Shown: piece after piece, positions 9,164-17,860 of the stretch
Position numbering within the stretch: the stretch's first letter is position 1
Layout: each line of letters opens with the position of its first letter
Assembly (NCBI RefSeq): GCF_002086275.1
Contig: NZ_MVHT01000051.1
Location: forward strand, 1 to 45,566
DNA length: 45,566 nt
Direction: 5' to 3'
Source: Mycobacterium intermedium
Lineage (GTDB): Bacteria > Actinomycetota > Actinomycetes > Mycobacteriales > Mycobacteriaceae
The notes under the pieces: model-generated
Database searches by the model: none
Told to the model about the DNA's origin: nothing
The model's input: only the letters and a program-made list of their open reading frames with translations
Made by a program: the position numbers and the translations under genes

Positions 9164-9177
9164 ATCATACGTAGACT
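9164..9177. promoter_or_regulatory. Back-to-back -10 elements of the purK and GtrA-like divergent pair
   Basis: TAGACT (9172-9177, plus strand) ends 8 bases before the GTG start at 9186 of the GtrA-like gene, so its transcript would be nearly leaderless. TATGAT (9169-9164, minus strand) would serve purK. Both fit the mycobacterial TANNNT -10 consensus and lie two bases apart, so polymerases would compete. Confidence 0.45.
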
Positions 9178-9185
9178 GGCGTGCT

Positions 9186-9881
9186 GTGTCCTTTGCCGAT
9201 GCCACAATTGCGCGCCTTCCCAGGGTCATTCAGCCCTTTGCGATGCGCCATCATGAGCTGATCAAATTTGCCATCGTCGGCGGCACCACATTCATCATTG
9301 ACTCGGCAATTTTCTTTGCGCTGAAGCTCACAATTCTCGAGCCGAAGCCGGTAACTGCCAAGGTCATCGCGGGAATCGTCGCGGTGATTGCCTCATATGT
9401 GCTGAACCGGGAATGGAGCTTCCGCGACCGGGGTGGTCGCGAGCGCCATCACGAAGCGCTGCTGTTCTTCGCGTTCAGCGGCGTCGGGGTGGTCCTCAGC
9501 ATGGCGCCACTGTGGATTTCGAGCTACGTCCTGCAGCTGCGGCAGCCGATGGTGTCACTGACCGTGGAAAACATCGCGGACTTCATCTCGGCTTACATCA
9601 TCGGCAACCTGCTGCAGATGGCATTCCGCTTCTGGGCCTTCCGACGCTGGGTGTTCCCCGACCAGTTCGCCCGCAACCCCGACAAGGCACTGGAATCGGC
9701 GCTTACCGCAGGCGGTATTGCCGAGGTATTCGAAGACGCTTTAGAGGACGGCCTGGAAGCCGACTACGGCAGCGGCCAAAACGGAAACGTGACCCTGTTG
9801 CGTGCCTGGCGGCGTAAGAAGGCCAGCAGGCTGAATCAGCTGGGCGACTCCTCGGAGCCCAGCGTGTCGAAGACTTCGTGA
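9186..9881 (+). CDS. GtrA-like membrane protein (Rv3277 orthologue)
   Basis: The 231-residue protein belongs to the GtrA/DPMS flippase-like family. Four hydrophobic segments lie within residues 15-150 (F-A-I-V-G-G-T-T-F-I-I-D at the first, N-R-E-W-S-F-R after the second). A hydrophilic acidic C-terminal tail follows. Family members are thought to flip or help use polyprenyl-linked sugars, for example in arabinogalactan or LAM decoration; the substrate here is unknown. GTG 9186 starts V-S-F-A-D-A-T, as I recall for the M. tuberculosis protein; the open frame continues upstream only as antisense to purK. Its 3' end overlaps the convergent PH-domain gene by 46 bases. Confidence 0.92.
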   Translation: MSFADATIARLPRVIQPFAMRHHELIKFAIVGGTTFIIDSAIFFALKLTILEPKPVTAKVIAGIVAVIASYVLNREWSFRDRGGRERHHEALLFFAFSGVGVVLSMAPLWISSYVLQLRQPMVSLTVENIADFISAYIIGNLLQMAFRFWAFRRWVFPDQFARNPDKALESALTAGGIAEVFEDALEDGLEADYGSGQNGNVTLLRAWRRKKASRLNQLGDSSEPSVSKTS

Positions 9882-10360
9882 TACAGCAGCGCGTGCACCT
9901 CACGTAGTCGCGGGATGTTGTAGAACTCCAACGGATCCTGCGACGCCGATTCGATGATCAGCGTCCCCGTGCGGAACATTCGCTCCCAAAGCTTGTCGCG
10001 GAACTCCACACTGTTGATGCGCGCCAGCGGAATGTCGATGCCGCTGCGGGTCATGACGCCGTGCCGGTACATCACCCGCCGGTTGGTCACCACGAAATGG
10101 GTGGTGAGCCAGCTTAGGAACGGCCAAATCGTCAGCCATCCGACGATCACCAGCCAGATTCCCCAGATGAAGCCGTAAAGGATGTTTTTGGTGAGCTGCG
10201 GCCATTGCGACCCGGTCCCGTTGACGACGGCAGACCCTAGAGCGGCGAGCCCGGTCATCAGGATCAGCGCCAACGCCGGCAAGATCAGGCGTTTCCAATG
10301 TGGGTGGCGATGCAAGACCACCTGCTCGCCCTTGGCCAGTGCGTTGTCCGGATAGCCCAT
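9836..10360 (-). CDS. Membrane protein with bacterial PH domain (Rv3278c orthologue)
   Basis: The 174-residue protein has a short cytoplasmic start, two transmembrane segments (about 25-48 and 62-86) and a C-terminal bacterial pleckstrin-homology (bPH2/YdbS-like) domain. The typical phrase T-N-R-R-V-M-Y-R-H-G-V is followed by I-P-L-A-R-I-N-S-V. The biochemical role is not established. Start ATG 10360 is preceded by TAGGGT only 6 bases away, suggesting a leaderless transcript. It lies 16 bases after birA on the same strand, and its last 46 bases overlap the end of the convergent GtrA-like gene. Confidence 0.9.
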   Translation of the reverse strand: MGYPDNALAKGEQVVLHRHPHWKRLILPALALILMTGLAALGSAVVNGTGSQWPQLTKNILYGFIWGIWLVIVGWLTIWPFLSWLTTHFVVTNRRVMYRHGVMTRSGIDIPLARINSVEFRDKLWERMFRTGTLIIESASQDPLEFYNIPRLREVHALLYHEVFDTLGSEESPS

Positions 10361-10366
10361 GCGGTG

Positions 10367-10372
10367 ACCCTA
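10367..10372 (-). promoter_or_regulatory. -10 element for leaderless PH-domain gene
   Basis: TAGGGT on the minus strand fits TANNNT and ends six bases before ATG 10360, which has no ribosome-binding sequence of its own. Confidence 0.4.
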
Positions 10373-10376
10373 GCCC

Positions 10377-11207
10377 TTAGCGCAGGTGGATGACATCACC
10401 AGCGGACACCACGACCAGCTCGCCCGACTTGGACGCATCGGTCGCCCATTTCTCCAAGCACAGCCGGCCCTGATCGTCGACGTCACGCGCGATCCCGACG
10501 ACCTCTTTGCCGCCGGGGAGCACGGCGCGCACGCGCGAACCCAGGGTCAGGCTGCGGGCACGATAGTCGGCCAGCAGCTGTGGATCTGACCCGTGCGCGG
10601 CTCGCCAGCTGGCGATCCGCTCCCCCAGTTCGCGTAGCACCTGGCGGACGATGACGTGTCGGTCGGGCTCGGCGACTCCCGCGTCTGCTAGCGAGGCCGC
10701 GTCGGGGACGTCGTCGGGGGCCTCGTAAACGTTGAGCCCTAGGCCCACGACCGCGAACGGGTGGGCGACCTCGGCCAGGATCCCGGCCAGCTTTGCCATG
10801 GACCCGGAAGCGTTGGCGAGCACGTCGTTGGGCCACTTGAGGCCCGCCTCGACCGTGGTGACCGTGGCCACGGCATCAACGACGGCCAGGCCGGTGGCCA
10901 GCGACAGCCAGCCCCAACCTGCCGTCGGGACATCGTCGATCCGCACGCCCACCGAAAACGTGATCTGCGCCCGCGGTGACGCCCACCAGTTGCGCCCATG
11001 GCGCCCGCGCCCGGCCGTCTGGTGCTCAGCGATCAACACGTGGCCGTCGATGTCAACACCGGATGCGGCCCGCGCCAACAGGTCGGCATTGGTGGAACCC
11101 GTTTCGGCGACAACATCGAGTTGGCGCCAGTAAGAGGACTCCTTGAGCACCTCGGCGCGCAGCGCCGCCTGATCAAGTGGCGGCCGGAGCTGATCGCGGT
11201 CGGTCAT
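10377..11207 (-). CDS. birA: Biotin--[acetyl-CoA-carboxylase] ligase BirA
   Basis: The 276-residue protein is a group I biotin protein ligase without the N-terminal DNA-binding domain of E. coli BirA, so it is not expected to act as repressor. The biotinyl-AMP loop G-R-G-R-H-G-R (66-72) and the K-W-P-N-D motif are intact, and a small SH3-like C-terminal domain is present. It attaches biotin to the lysine of E-A-M-K-M in AccA3, encoded 8.6 kb downstream. ATG 11207 has TAAAGT five bases upstream and no ribosome site, so it may be leaderless. The M. tuberculosis counterpart (Rv3279c) sits directly before accD5; here a PE_PGRS gene separates them. Confidence 0.95.
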   Translation of the reverse strand: MTDRDQLRPPLDQAALRAEVLKESSYWRQLDVVAETGSTNADLLARAASGVDIDGHVLIAEHQTAGRGRHGRNWWASPRAQITFSVGVRIDDVPTAGWGWLSLATGLAVVDAVATVTTVEAGLKWPNDVLANASGSMAKLAGILAEVAHPFAVVGLGLNVYEAPDDVPDAASLADAGVAEPDRHVIVRQVLRELGERIASWRAAHGSDPQLLADYRARSLTLGSRVRAVLPGGKEVVGIARDVDDQGRLCLEKWATDASKSGELVVVSAGDVIHLR

Positions 11208-11462
11208 GCGCGACTTTAACCCGGCAAGACCCGCGGCGGTGGGTTAGGCGTGCTGCGCGCGCCCGAAATTCGCGCGTTCAGCAAAGCATGGCGATGCCGC
11301 TACATCCTCGGCAGGCACCGCACAATCCGCGGAGCGCGGTTCATAGCTAACTCAAATCTGTAAATCGATTCTGAAGATCTCTCCTCATCCGGCAGGCCAG
11401 GCGATATTGTCCTGAACGTCAATTCAATCTTGGATCTGACTCCTACCAGCATAGGGGCGCCC

Positions 11463-14400
11463 ATGTCCTACGTCGCCGTTGCACCCGAGATCCTCAGCCT
11501 CACCGCTGGCAGCCTTTCTGAGATCGGCTCCAGCATCACAGCAGCAAACCGAACCGCCGCGGTGGCGACGACTCAGGTGTTGGCAGCCGCCAGCGATGAG
11601 GTGTCCACAGCTATTGCCGCCCTGTTCGGGACCTACGGCGCGGAGTATCAGTCGATCAGCGCCCAGGCGTCGGCGTTTCACGACCAGTTCCTGCGCACCC
11701 TGGCTGCCGGCGCGCATGCGTACGCCGGCGCCGAGGCGACCAGCATCGAACAGTTGGTGCTCGGCGTCATCAACGCGCCGACGAGGTTCTTGCTGGGTCG
11801 ACCGCTGATCGGCGACGGTGCTGCCGGGGCGCCCGGCCAACGCGGCGGAGACGGCGGCCTGCTTTGGGGCAATGGCGGGGCCGGTGGCGCCGGGTTGGCC
11901 GGCCAAGACGGCGGCGCGGGTGGCTCGGCGGGGCTGATCGGAAGCGGCGGCGCAGGTGGTGCCGGTGGCCCCGGCGCGACGGGCACGGCGGCCGGCAACG
12001 GCGGTCGAGGAGGCAACGGTGGCTGGCTGTTCGGCACCGGAGGAGTCGGCGGAGCCGGCGGTGCGGGCGGTATTGGCGGAGCGGCCGGCAACGGCGGCGC
12101 CGGAGGCAACGGCGGCTGGCTGTACGGCGCCGGCGGCGCCGGTGGTCAAGCCGGTACCGGCGGTGTTGGCGGCAGCAGCGGAAGCTACGGCACCGGCGGT
12201 GACGGCGGCACAGGCGGTAACGGCGGCAACGGCGCCAACTCCACCACCGTGCTGGCTGACGGCAACGGCGCCACCGGGTTTGCCGGCGGCAACGGCGGCA
12301 ACGGCGGCGCCGGCGGCGACTCCGGTGAAGGCGGCACCAACGGCAACGGCGGAGCCGGCGGCGCCGGTGGGACGGGCGGCCGCGGCGCCGACGGCGCCAA
12401 CGCCGTGGGCACCGTCGGAGGCAACGGCGGCGACGGAGGTACCGGCGGCAAGGCCGGCGCCGGTGGTCAAGCCGGTACCGGCGGTGTTGGCGGCAGCAGC
12501 GGAAGCTACGGCACCGGCGGTGACGGCGGCACAGGCGGTAACGGCGGCAACGGCGCCAACTCCACCACCGTGCTGGCTGACGGCAACGGCGCCACCGGGT
12601 TTGCCGGCGGCAACGGCGGCAACGGCGGCGCCGGCGGCGACTCCGGTGAAGGCGGCACCAACGGCAACGGCGGAGCCGGCGGCACCGGCGGTGCCGGCGG
12701 ACGAGGAGCCGACGGAGCCGACGGCTCCTACCGGATCACCGCGATCGGTGGCGACGGCGGCGACGGTGGGGCCGGCGGCAACGCTGGATTGGGTGGTCAA
12801 GCCGGCACCGGCGGTGTCGGCGGCCAGATTGGTAGCAACGGGTTCGGCGGTCACGGCGGCAACGGCGGCAACGGCGGCGCCGGTGACAACAACGGCCACG
12901 GCCAAGCCGGCGGCAACGGCGGAAAGGGCGGCGCCGGCGGCGCCGGCGTCAATGGCGTCAACGGCGGCAACGGCGGCGACGGAGGCAATGGCGGCAACGG
13001 GGGTGACGCTGCGGAAGTTCAGCATCAAACGTACCCGGGCCTTGACGGCGGTAACGGCGGCAACGGGGGTGACGGAGGCAACGCCACCGACGGCGGCAAT
13101 GCCGGCAGCGGCGGTGCGGGCGGCGCTGGCGGCGCTGGCGGCGCCGGCGGCAACGGGTCCGCCCAGGTCTGGCTCCACGGCGGAACCGGCGGCCACGGCG
13201 GCCACGGCGGGACCGGTGGTGACGGCGGCGTCGCGATCGGCGGGGGCAGCCACGGCAGTGGCGGGATCGGCGGTGCTGGCGGCGCCGGCGGCAACGGAGG
13301 TAGTGGCGGCGATGCCCTACCCGAGTTCGCGCCTGACGGCGGCAACGGCGGCACCGGCGGCACCGGCGGCAACGGCGGAGCGGGCGGCCTGGCCGGCGAC
13401 GGCGTCACCGCCGCCGCCGCCGGCGCTGGCGGCAATGCCGGCAACGGAGGCAACGGAGGGCATGGCGCCGACGGTGTCACCCTGGCCGACAGCACGGCAA
13501 CCGCGGGTGGCACCGGGGGGAACGGCGGAGCCGGCGGAAAGGGCGGCAACAGCGGACCGGGCGGCACCAACGGCTCTGGCGGCACCGGCGGCAACGGCGG
13601 CAACGGTGGTAACGGCGGCAAAGGCGCAGACGGCGCGGCCGGTGTGGGCACGGGGCTAGGTCAAGATGGCGGAGCCGGCGGCTTTGGTGGCAACGCCGGA
13701 GCGGGCGGCGTCGCCGGCACCGGCGGTGCCGGCGGCCAGATTGGCGGCGACGGGTTCGGCGGTGACGGCGGCAACGGCGGCGACGGCGGTGCCGGTGATA
13801 ACAGCTCCGGCCTCGGCCACGCCGGCGGAAACGGCGGAAAGGGAGGCAACGGCGGCATCGGCGTCAACGGCGTCAATGGCGGCGACGGCGGCAACGGCGG
13901 CAACGGCGGCAACGGCGCCGACGGCGTGGAAGTTTCATCTGAGGGTTACCCCGGCTTTGACGGCGGCAACGGCGGCAACGGCGGCAACGGGGGCAACGCG
14001 ATGATGGGCGGCAACGCCGGCCACGGCGGCGTGGGCGGCGCTGGCGGTGCTGGCAGTGACGGAGCCGATGGCATCGAGTGGGTCCACGGCGGACCCGGCG
14101 GCAACGGCGGCCACGGCGGGGCCGGCGGTAACGGCGGCGTCGCATACGGCGGGGGCAGTCACGGCAGTGGCGGGATCGGCGGCGCCGGCGGCAACGGCGG
14201 CAACGGCGGCAACGGCGGCGACGCCCAATTCTCGCCTATGGGTGACATCCACGGCGGCAACGGCGGCAACGGCGGCAACGGCGGAGCGGGCGGCCTGTCC
14301 GGCGACGGCGTCACCAGAGCCAGCACCGGCGATGGCGGCGACGGCGGCAACGGCGGCAACGGCGGCCGCGGCGCCGACGGCATCCAGTTGGCCGAGGGCG

Positions 14401-15166
14401 TAGGCCGCGCGGGAGGAAACGGCGGCAACGGCGGCGGTGGCGGCAAGGGCGGCAACAGCGGACCGGGCGGCACGAACGGTTCTGGCGGCAGCGCTGGGAA
14501 CGGCGGCAACGGCGGCGACGGCAGCGACGGCCCCCCGACGGCCTTACTGCCACCAATGTCTCCGGCGGTAATGGCGGCCACGGCGGCGACGGCGGCACCG
14601 GCGGATTGGCGGGAACTGGCGGCGCTGGCGGGACCAGTGGCAGCGCAGGAGACGGCGGCAACGGAGGCGACGGAGGCAAGGGCGGCAAAGCATCGCTCGC
14701 CGCGTTTGCTGACAGCAACGGAGGCAACGGAGGCAACGGAGGCGCGGGCGGAACAGGCGTCGGCGGTCTCAACGGCGGTGCCGGTGGTATGGGCGGTACG
14801 GGTGGCACCGGCGGCGGTTCAACTTATCTGCTCGGGATCGGTAGCGCAGGCGATGGCGGCAGCGGTGGCACTGGAGGGGACGGTGGTGACGCCGTTGGCG
14901 GCGGTATCGGCGGCGTCGGCGGCGCAGGCGGCAATGGCGGCGCAGGCGGAAAAATATCGGGATACGTTGGCGGCGGCGGCCAGGGCGGCGACGGCGGCAC
15001 GGGTGGTCACACCTACGGTGGCGGTCCGGGCGGTCACGGCGGCCCCGGCGGCGATGGGGGCCCGAATGGTAACGGCGGGAAAGGAGACCCCGGCAGCCCT
15101 GGGTCCGACGGCAACGCCGACGGTAGCGGCGGATTCGGCGGCCAAGGCGGCGCTGGCGGGTTCTAA
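11463..15166 (+). CDS. PE_PGRS family protein, with a one-base frameshift at a C6 run
   Basis: The PE domain (1-~95) opens M-S-Y-V-A-V-A-P-E and carries the type VII secretion motif Y-A-G-A-E (Tyr87-Glu91). The family linker G-R-P-L-I-G-D-G (112-119) follows, then more than 1,000 residues of GGN/GGA/GGX repeats. ATG 11463 has AGGGG upstream. The frame breaks at the CCCCCC run 14531-14536: afterwards glycine repeats continue one frame back and end properly at TAA 15164-15166 (G-G-A-G-G-F). One extra C would give one 1,234-residue protein; as read, translation enters a nonsense alanine-rich tail ending at 15254. A sequencing slip in a homopolymer is the simplest cause; a true mutation or programmed -1 slip is possible. 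Products of this family are exported by ESX-5. No PE_PGRS occurs between birA and accD5 in M. tuberculosis as I recall. Confidence 0.9.
12134..12683 (+). repeat. 229-bp perfect direct duplication inside the PE_PGRS gene
   Basis: Positions 12134-12362 and 12455-12683 match at every base by eye. The offset is 321 bp, exactly 107 codons, so the frame is kept. Each copy includes a non-repetitive island (G-S-Y-G-T-G-G-D ... N-S-T-T-V-L-A-D), so this is a recent duplication and not chance similarity of glycine codons. Confidence 0.9.
12796..14503 (+). repeat. Two diverged ~0.8-0.9-kb tandem modules in the PGRS domain
   Basis: The module from about 12796 to 13597 is matched by 13708 to 14503 (offset 912 bp at the start, 906 at the end). 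Landmarks in the same order in both are A-G-T-G-G-x-G-G-Q-I-G, G-V-N-G-V-N-G-G, Y-P-G-x-D-G-G-N, a W-x-H-G-G phrase, G-G-G-S-H-G-S-G-G-I-G, A-G-G-L-x-G-D-G-V-T and N-S-G-P-G-G-T-N-G-S-G-G. The copies have diverged, so this duplication is older than the 229-bp one. Confidence 0.8.
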
Positions 15167-15286
15167 TACCTGTGGCGCACCACACGAGGCCCCTCCTCGC
15201 GCCCCTCGTCGACCCTGGTCGGCGGTTACCGGCGATTACTTAAGGGCTGCTTAAGGACCGGCATGGGGTCGCGCTGGGACTGCCGA

Positions 15287-15292
15287 TAGCAT
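15287..15292 (+). promoter_or_regulatory. -10 element for leaderless accD5
   Basis: TAGCAT fits TANNNT and ends eight bases before ATG 15301. No ribosome-binding sequence precedes that ATG, so transcription probably begins at or next to it. Confidence 0.45.
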
Positions 15293-15300
15293 CGTCACCT

Positions 15301-16941
15301 ATGACTAGCGTTACCGACCACACGGCCGAGCCGGCCGCCGAGCACAAGATCGACATTCACACCACCGCCGGCAAGCTGGCCGAGTTGCACCGGCGTCGGG
15401 AAGAGTCGTTGCACCCCGTCGGAGAAGAGGCCGTCGAGAAGGTACACGCCAAGGGCAAGCTGACGGCCCGGGAGCGCATCTACGCGCTGCTCGACGAGGA
15501 CTCGTTCGTGGAATTGGACGCGCTGGCCAAGCACCGCAGCACCAACTTCGGGTTGGAAAAGAACCGACCGCTCGGCGACGGCGTGGTCACCGGCTACGGC
15601 ACCATCGACGGGCGCGACGTGTGCATCTTCAGCCAGGACGCCACCGTGTTCGGCGGCAGCCTCGGCGAGGTCTACGGGGAGAAGATCGTCAAGGTACAGG
15701 AACTGGCGATCAAGACCGGCCGTCCGCTGATCGGCATCAACGACGGCGCGGGCGCGCGCATCCAAGAGGGTGTCGTTTCGCTGGGCCTGTACAGCCGGAT
15801 CTTCCGCAACAACATCCTGGCTTCCGGCGTCATCCCGCAGATCTCGCTGATCATGGGCGCCGCCGCCGGCGGGCACGTCTACTCCCCCGCCCTCACCGAC
15901 TTCGTGATCATGGTCGACCAGACCAGCCAGATGTTCATCACCGGGCCCGACGTCATCAAGACCGTCACCGGCGAGGACGTCACCATGGAGGAACTCGGCG
16001 GCGCGCACACCCACATGGCCCGCTCGGGCACCGCGCACTACGTCGCATCGGGCGAGCAGGACGCCTTCGACTACGTCCGCGACCTGCTCAGCTACCTGCC
16101 GCCGAACAATGCGACCGACGCGCCGCGCTACCAGGCCACCGAACCCGTCGGCCCCATCGAGGAGAACCTCACCGACGAGGACCTCGAGTTGGACACGCTG
16201 ATTCCGGACTCACCGAACCAGCCGTACGACATGCACGAGGTCATCACGCGCGTCCTCGACGAGGACGAGTTCCTCGAGATCCAAGCGGGCTACGCCCAGA
16301 ACATCGTTGTCGGGTTCGGCCGGATCGAGGGCCGGCCGGTCGGGATCGTCGCCAACCAGCCCACCCACTTCGCGGGCTGCCTGGACATCGACGCCTCAGA
16401 GAAGGCGGCTCGCTTCGTGCGGACCTGCGACTGCTTCAACATCCCGATCGTCATGTTCGTCGACGTTCCCGGCTTCCTACCCGGAACAGGCCAGGAGTAC
16501 AACGGCATCATCCGGCGCGGCGCCAAGCTGCTGTTCGCCTACGGCGAGGCCACCGTCCCGAAGATCACCGTGATCACCCGCAAGGCCTACGGCGGCGCGT
16601 ACTGCGTCATGGGTTCCAAGGACATGGGCTGCGACGTCAACCTGGCCTGGCCGACGGCCCAGATCGCCGTGATGGGCGCCTCCGGCGCGGTTGGCTTCGT
16701 CTACCGCCAGCAGCTCAAGGAGGCGGCCGCCAAGGGCGAGGACGTCGACGCGCTCCGGTTGAAGCTGCAGCAGGAGTACGAGGACACCCTGGTCAACCCC
16801 TACGTGGCCGCCGAGCGCGGTTACGTCGACGCGGTGATCCCGCCGTCGCACACCCGCGGTTACATCGGCACCGCGCTGCGCCTGCTGGAACGCAAGATCG
16901 CTCAGTTGCCGCCCAAGAAGCACGGGAACATTCCGCTATGA
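15301..16941 (+). CDS. accD5: Propionyl/acetyl-CoA carboxylase beta subunit AccD5
   Basis: The 546-residue carboxyltransferase has the full crotonase-type double domain. The acyl-CoA and biotin oxyanion loops are visible (G-A-G-A-R-I-Q-E-G in the N half, G-G-A-Y-C-V-M-G in the C half). With AccA3 and AccE5 it carboxylates propionyl-CoA (and acetyl-CoA) to methylmalonyl-CoA for multimethyl-branched lipids. It heads a tightly overlapped operon: accE5 starts within its stop (ATGA). Start ATG 15301 appears leaderless. Length and neighbours match Rv3280. Confidence 0.97.
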   Translation: MTSVTDHTAEPAAEHKIDIHTTAGKLAELHRRREESLHPVGEEAVEKVHAKGKLTARERIYALLDEDSFVELDALAKHRSTNFGLEKNRPLGDGVVTGYGTIDGRDVCIFSQDATVFGGSLGEVYGEKIVKVQELAIKTGRPLIGINDGAGARIQEGVVSLGLYSRIFRNNILASGVIPQISLIMGAAAGGHVYSPALTDFVIMVDQTSQMFITGPDVIKTVTGEDVTMEELGGAHTHMARSGTAHYVASGEQDAFDYVRDLLSYLPPNNATDAPRYQATEPVGPIEENLTDEDLELDTLIPDSPNQPYDMHEVITRVLDEDEFLEIQAGYAQNIVVGFGRIEGRPVGIVANQPTHFAGCLDIDASEKAARFVRTCDCFNIPIVMFVDVPGFLPGTGQEYNGIIRRGAKLLFAYGEATVPKITVITRKAYGGAYCVMGSKDMGCDVNLAWPTAQIAVMGASGAVGFVYRQQLKEAAAKGEDVDALRLKLQQEYEDTLVNPYVAAERGYVDAVIPPSHTRGYIGTALRLLERKIAQLPPKKHGNIPL

Positions 16942-17210
16942 CCGACGCAGCAGCCGAAAGCACCGGAGCCGCCGCCGAAAAGCCGGCGGAATCCGAACAG
17001 CACCACGAACCGCACCTCGAGATCCTCAAGGGCCACCCCACCGATCAGGAGTTGGCCGCGCTGGTGGCGGTGCTGGGCAGCATCGGCGGTCCGCCGCCGC
17101 CCCCGCCACCCGAGCCCAGCCGGTGGGGCCTGCCAGTCGACAGACTGCGTTACCCCGTCTTCAGTTGGCAGCGCATCACCCTGCAGGAAATGACGCACAT
17201 GCGCCGATGA
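16938..17210 (+). CDS. accE5: Acyl-CoA carboxylase epsilon subunit AccE5 (short form)
   Basis: The 90-residue protein is the small stimulating subunit of the AccA3-AccD5 complex. Its conserved core is H-L-E-I-L-K-G-H-P-T-D-Q-E-L-A-A-L-V. A proline run (seven prolines) and an aromatic tail (W-G-L-P-V-D-R-L-R) follow. ATG 16938 overlaps the accD5 stop by four bases, and the end overlaps the start of maf (ATGA). As I recall the M. tuberculosis protein (Rv3281) is about 177 residues with a long disordered N-terminus; here only about 22 residues precede the core. Confidence 0.93.
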   Translation: MTDAAAESTGAAAEKPAESEQHHEPHLEILKGHPTDQELAALVAVLGSIGGPPPPPPPEPSRWGLPVDRLRYPVFSWQRITLQEMTHMRR

Positions 17211-17860
17211 CCCGGCTGGTGCTCGGGTCAGCGTCGAGCGGCCGGCTCAAGGTACTGCGCCAGGCCGGCGTCGACCCACTGGTCGTGGTTTCCGGGGTGG
17301 ACGAGGACGACGTCATCGCCGGGCTTGGTTCTGATGCCGATCCCGACGAGGTGGTGTGCGCGCTGGCCCGCGCCAAGGCCGAACACGTGACCACCCTGCT
17401 ACCCGGGGCGCATCCCGATGCCGCCGCGAATTGCCTTGTGGTGGGCTGTGATTCGATGCTCTACCTGGACGGCGAACTGTGCGGCAAGCCGGCGTCGGTC
17501 GACACTGCGCGCCGGCAGTGGCAGTCGATGGCCGGCCACATCGGCGAGCTGCACACCGGTCACTGTCTAATCCTGTTGCGCGACAACACGATAGTTGGCC
17601 AAGAAGCCGAAACAGCAATTACCCGAGTGCATTTCGGGACCCCTTCGGACGCCGACCTGGACGCCTATCTGGCCAGCGGCGAGTCATTGGGGGTGGCCGG
17701 CGGCTTCACCCTGGACGGCCTGTCCGGTTGGTTCATCGACGGCGTGGAGGGCGACCCGTCCAACGTGATCGGCCTGAGCCTGCCGCTGATCCGAACCCTC
17801 GCGCAGCGGCTGGGCTTGTCGGTCGCCTCCCTCTGGGCAGCGAACTCGACCGCGTCGTGA
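17207..17860 (+). CDS. Maf-like nucleotide pyrophosphatase (Rv3282 orthologue)
   Basis: The 217-residue protein is of the Maf/YhdE family, which hydrolyses dTTP, UTP or modified nucleotides to monophosphates (house-cleaning). The N-terminal L-G-S-A-S-S-G-R motif, the conserved V-G-C-D-S-M-L site and the G-x-A-G-G-F-T-L-D-G loop are present. ATG 17207 overlaps the accE5 stop and the end overlaps the next GTG, so it is co-translated within the accD5 operon. There is no obvious metabolic link to acyl-CoA carboxylation, though the order is conserved in mycobacteria. Confidence 0.93.
   Translation: MTRLVLGSASSGRLKVLRQAGVDPLVVVSGVDEDDVIAGLGSDADPDEVVCALARAKAEHVTTLLPGAHPDAAANCLVVGCDSMLYLDGELCGKPASVDTARRQWQSMAGHIGELHTGHCLILLRDNTIVGQEAETAITRVHFGTPSDADLDAYLASGESLGVAGGFTLDGLSGWFIDGVEGDPSNVIGLSLPLIRTLAQRLGLSVASLWAANSTAS

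Noticed and set aside
11424..13253. 609-codon Ala/Val-rich open frame antisense to the PE_PGRS gene
   Set aside because: A reverse reading of GGC/GGN codons gives alanine-rich frames automatically; there is no independent evidence of a gene.
11956..13659. 567-codon alanine-rich plus-strand frame within the PE_PGRS gene
   Set aside because: It is the shifted reading of the glycine repeats; the PE domain and its start are in the other frame.
12134..14503. CRISPR-like array suggested by regular repeats
   Set aside because: The repeats are codon-periodic GGC-rich coding repeats with no constant spacer design and no cas genes.
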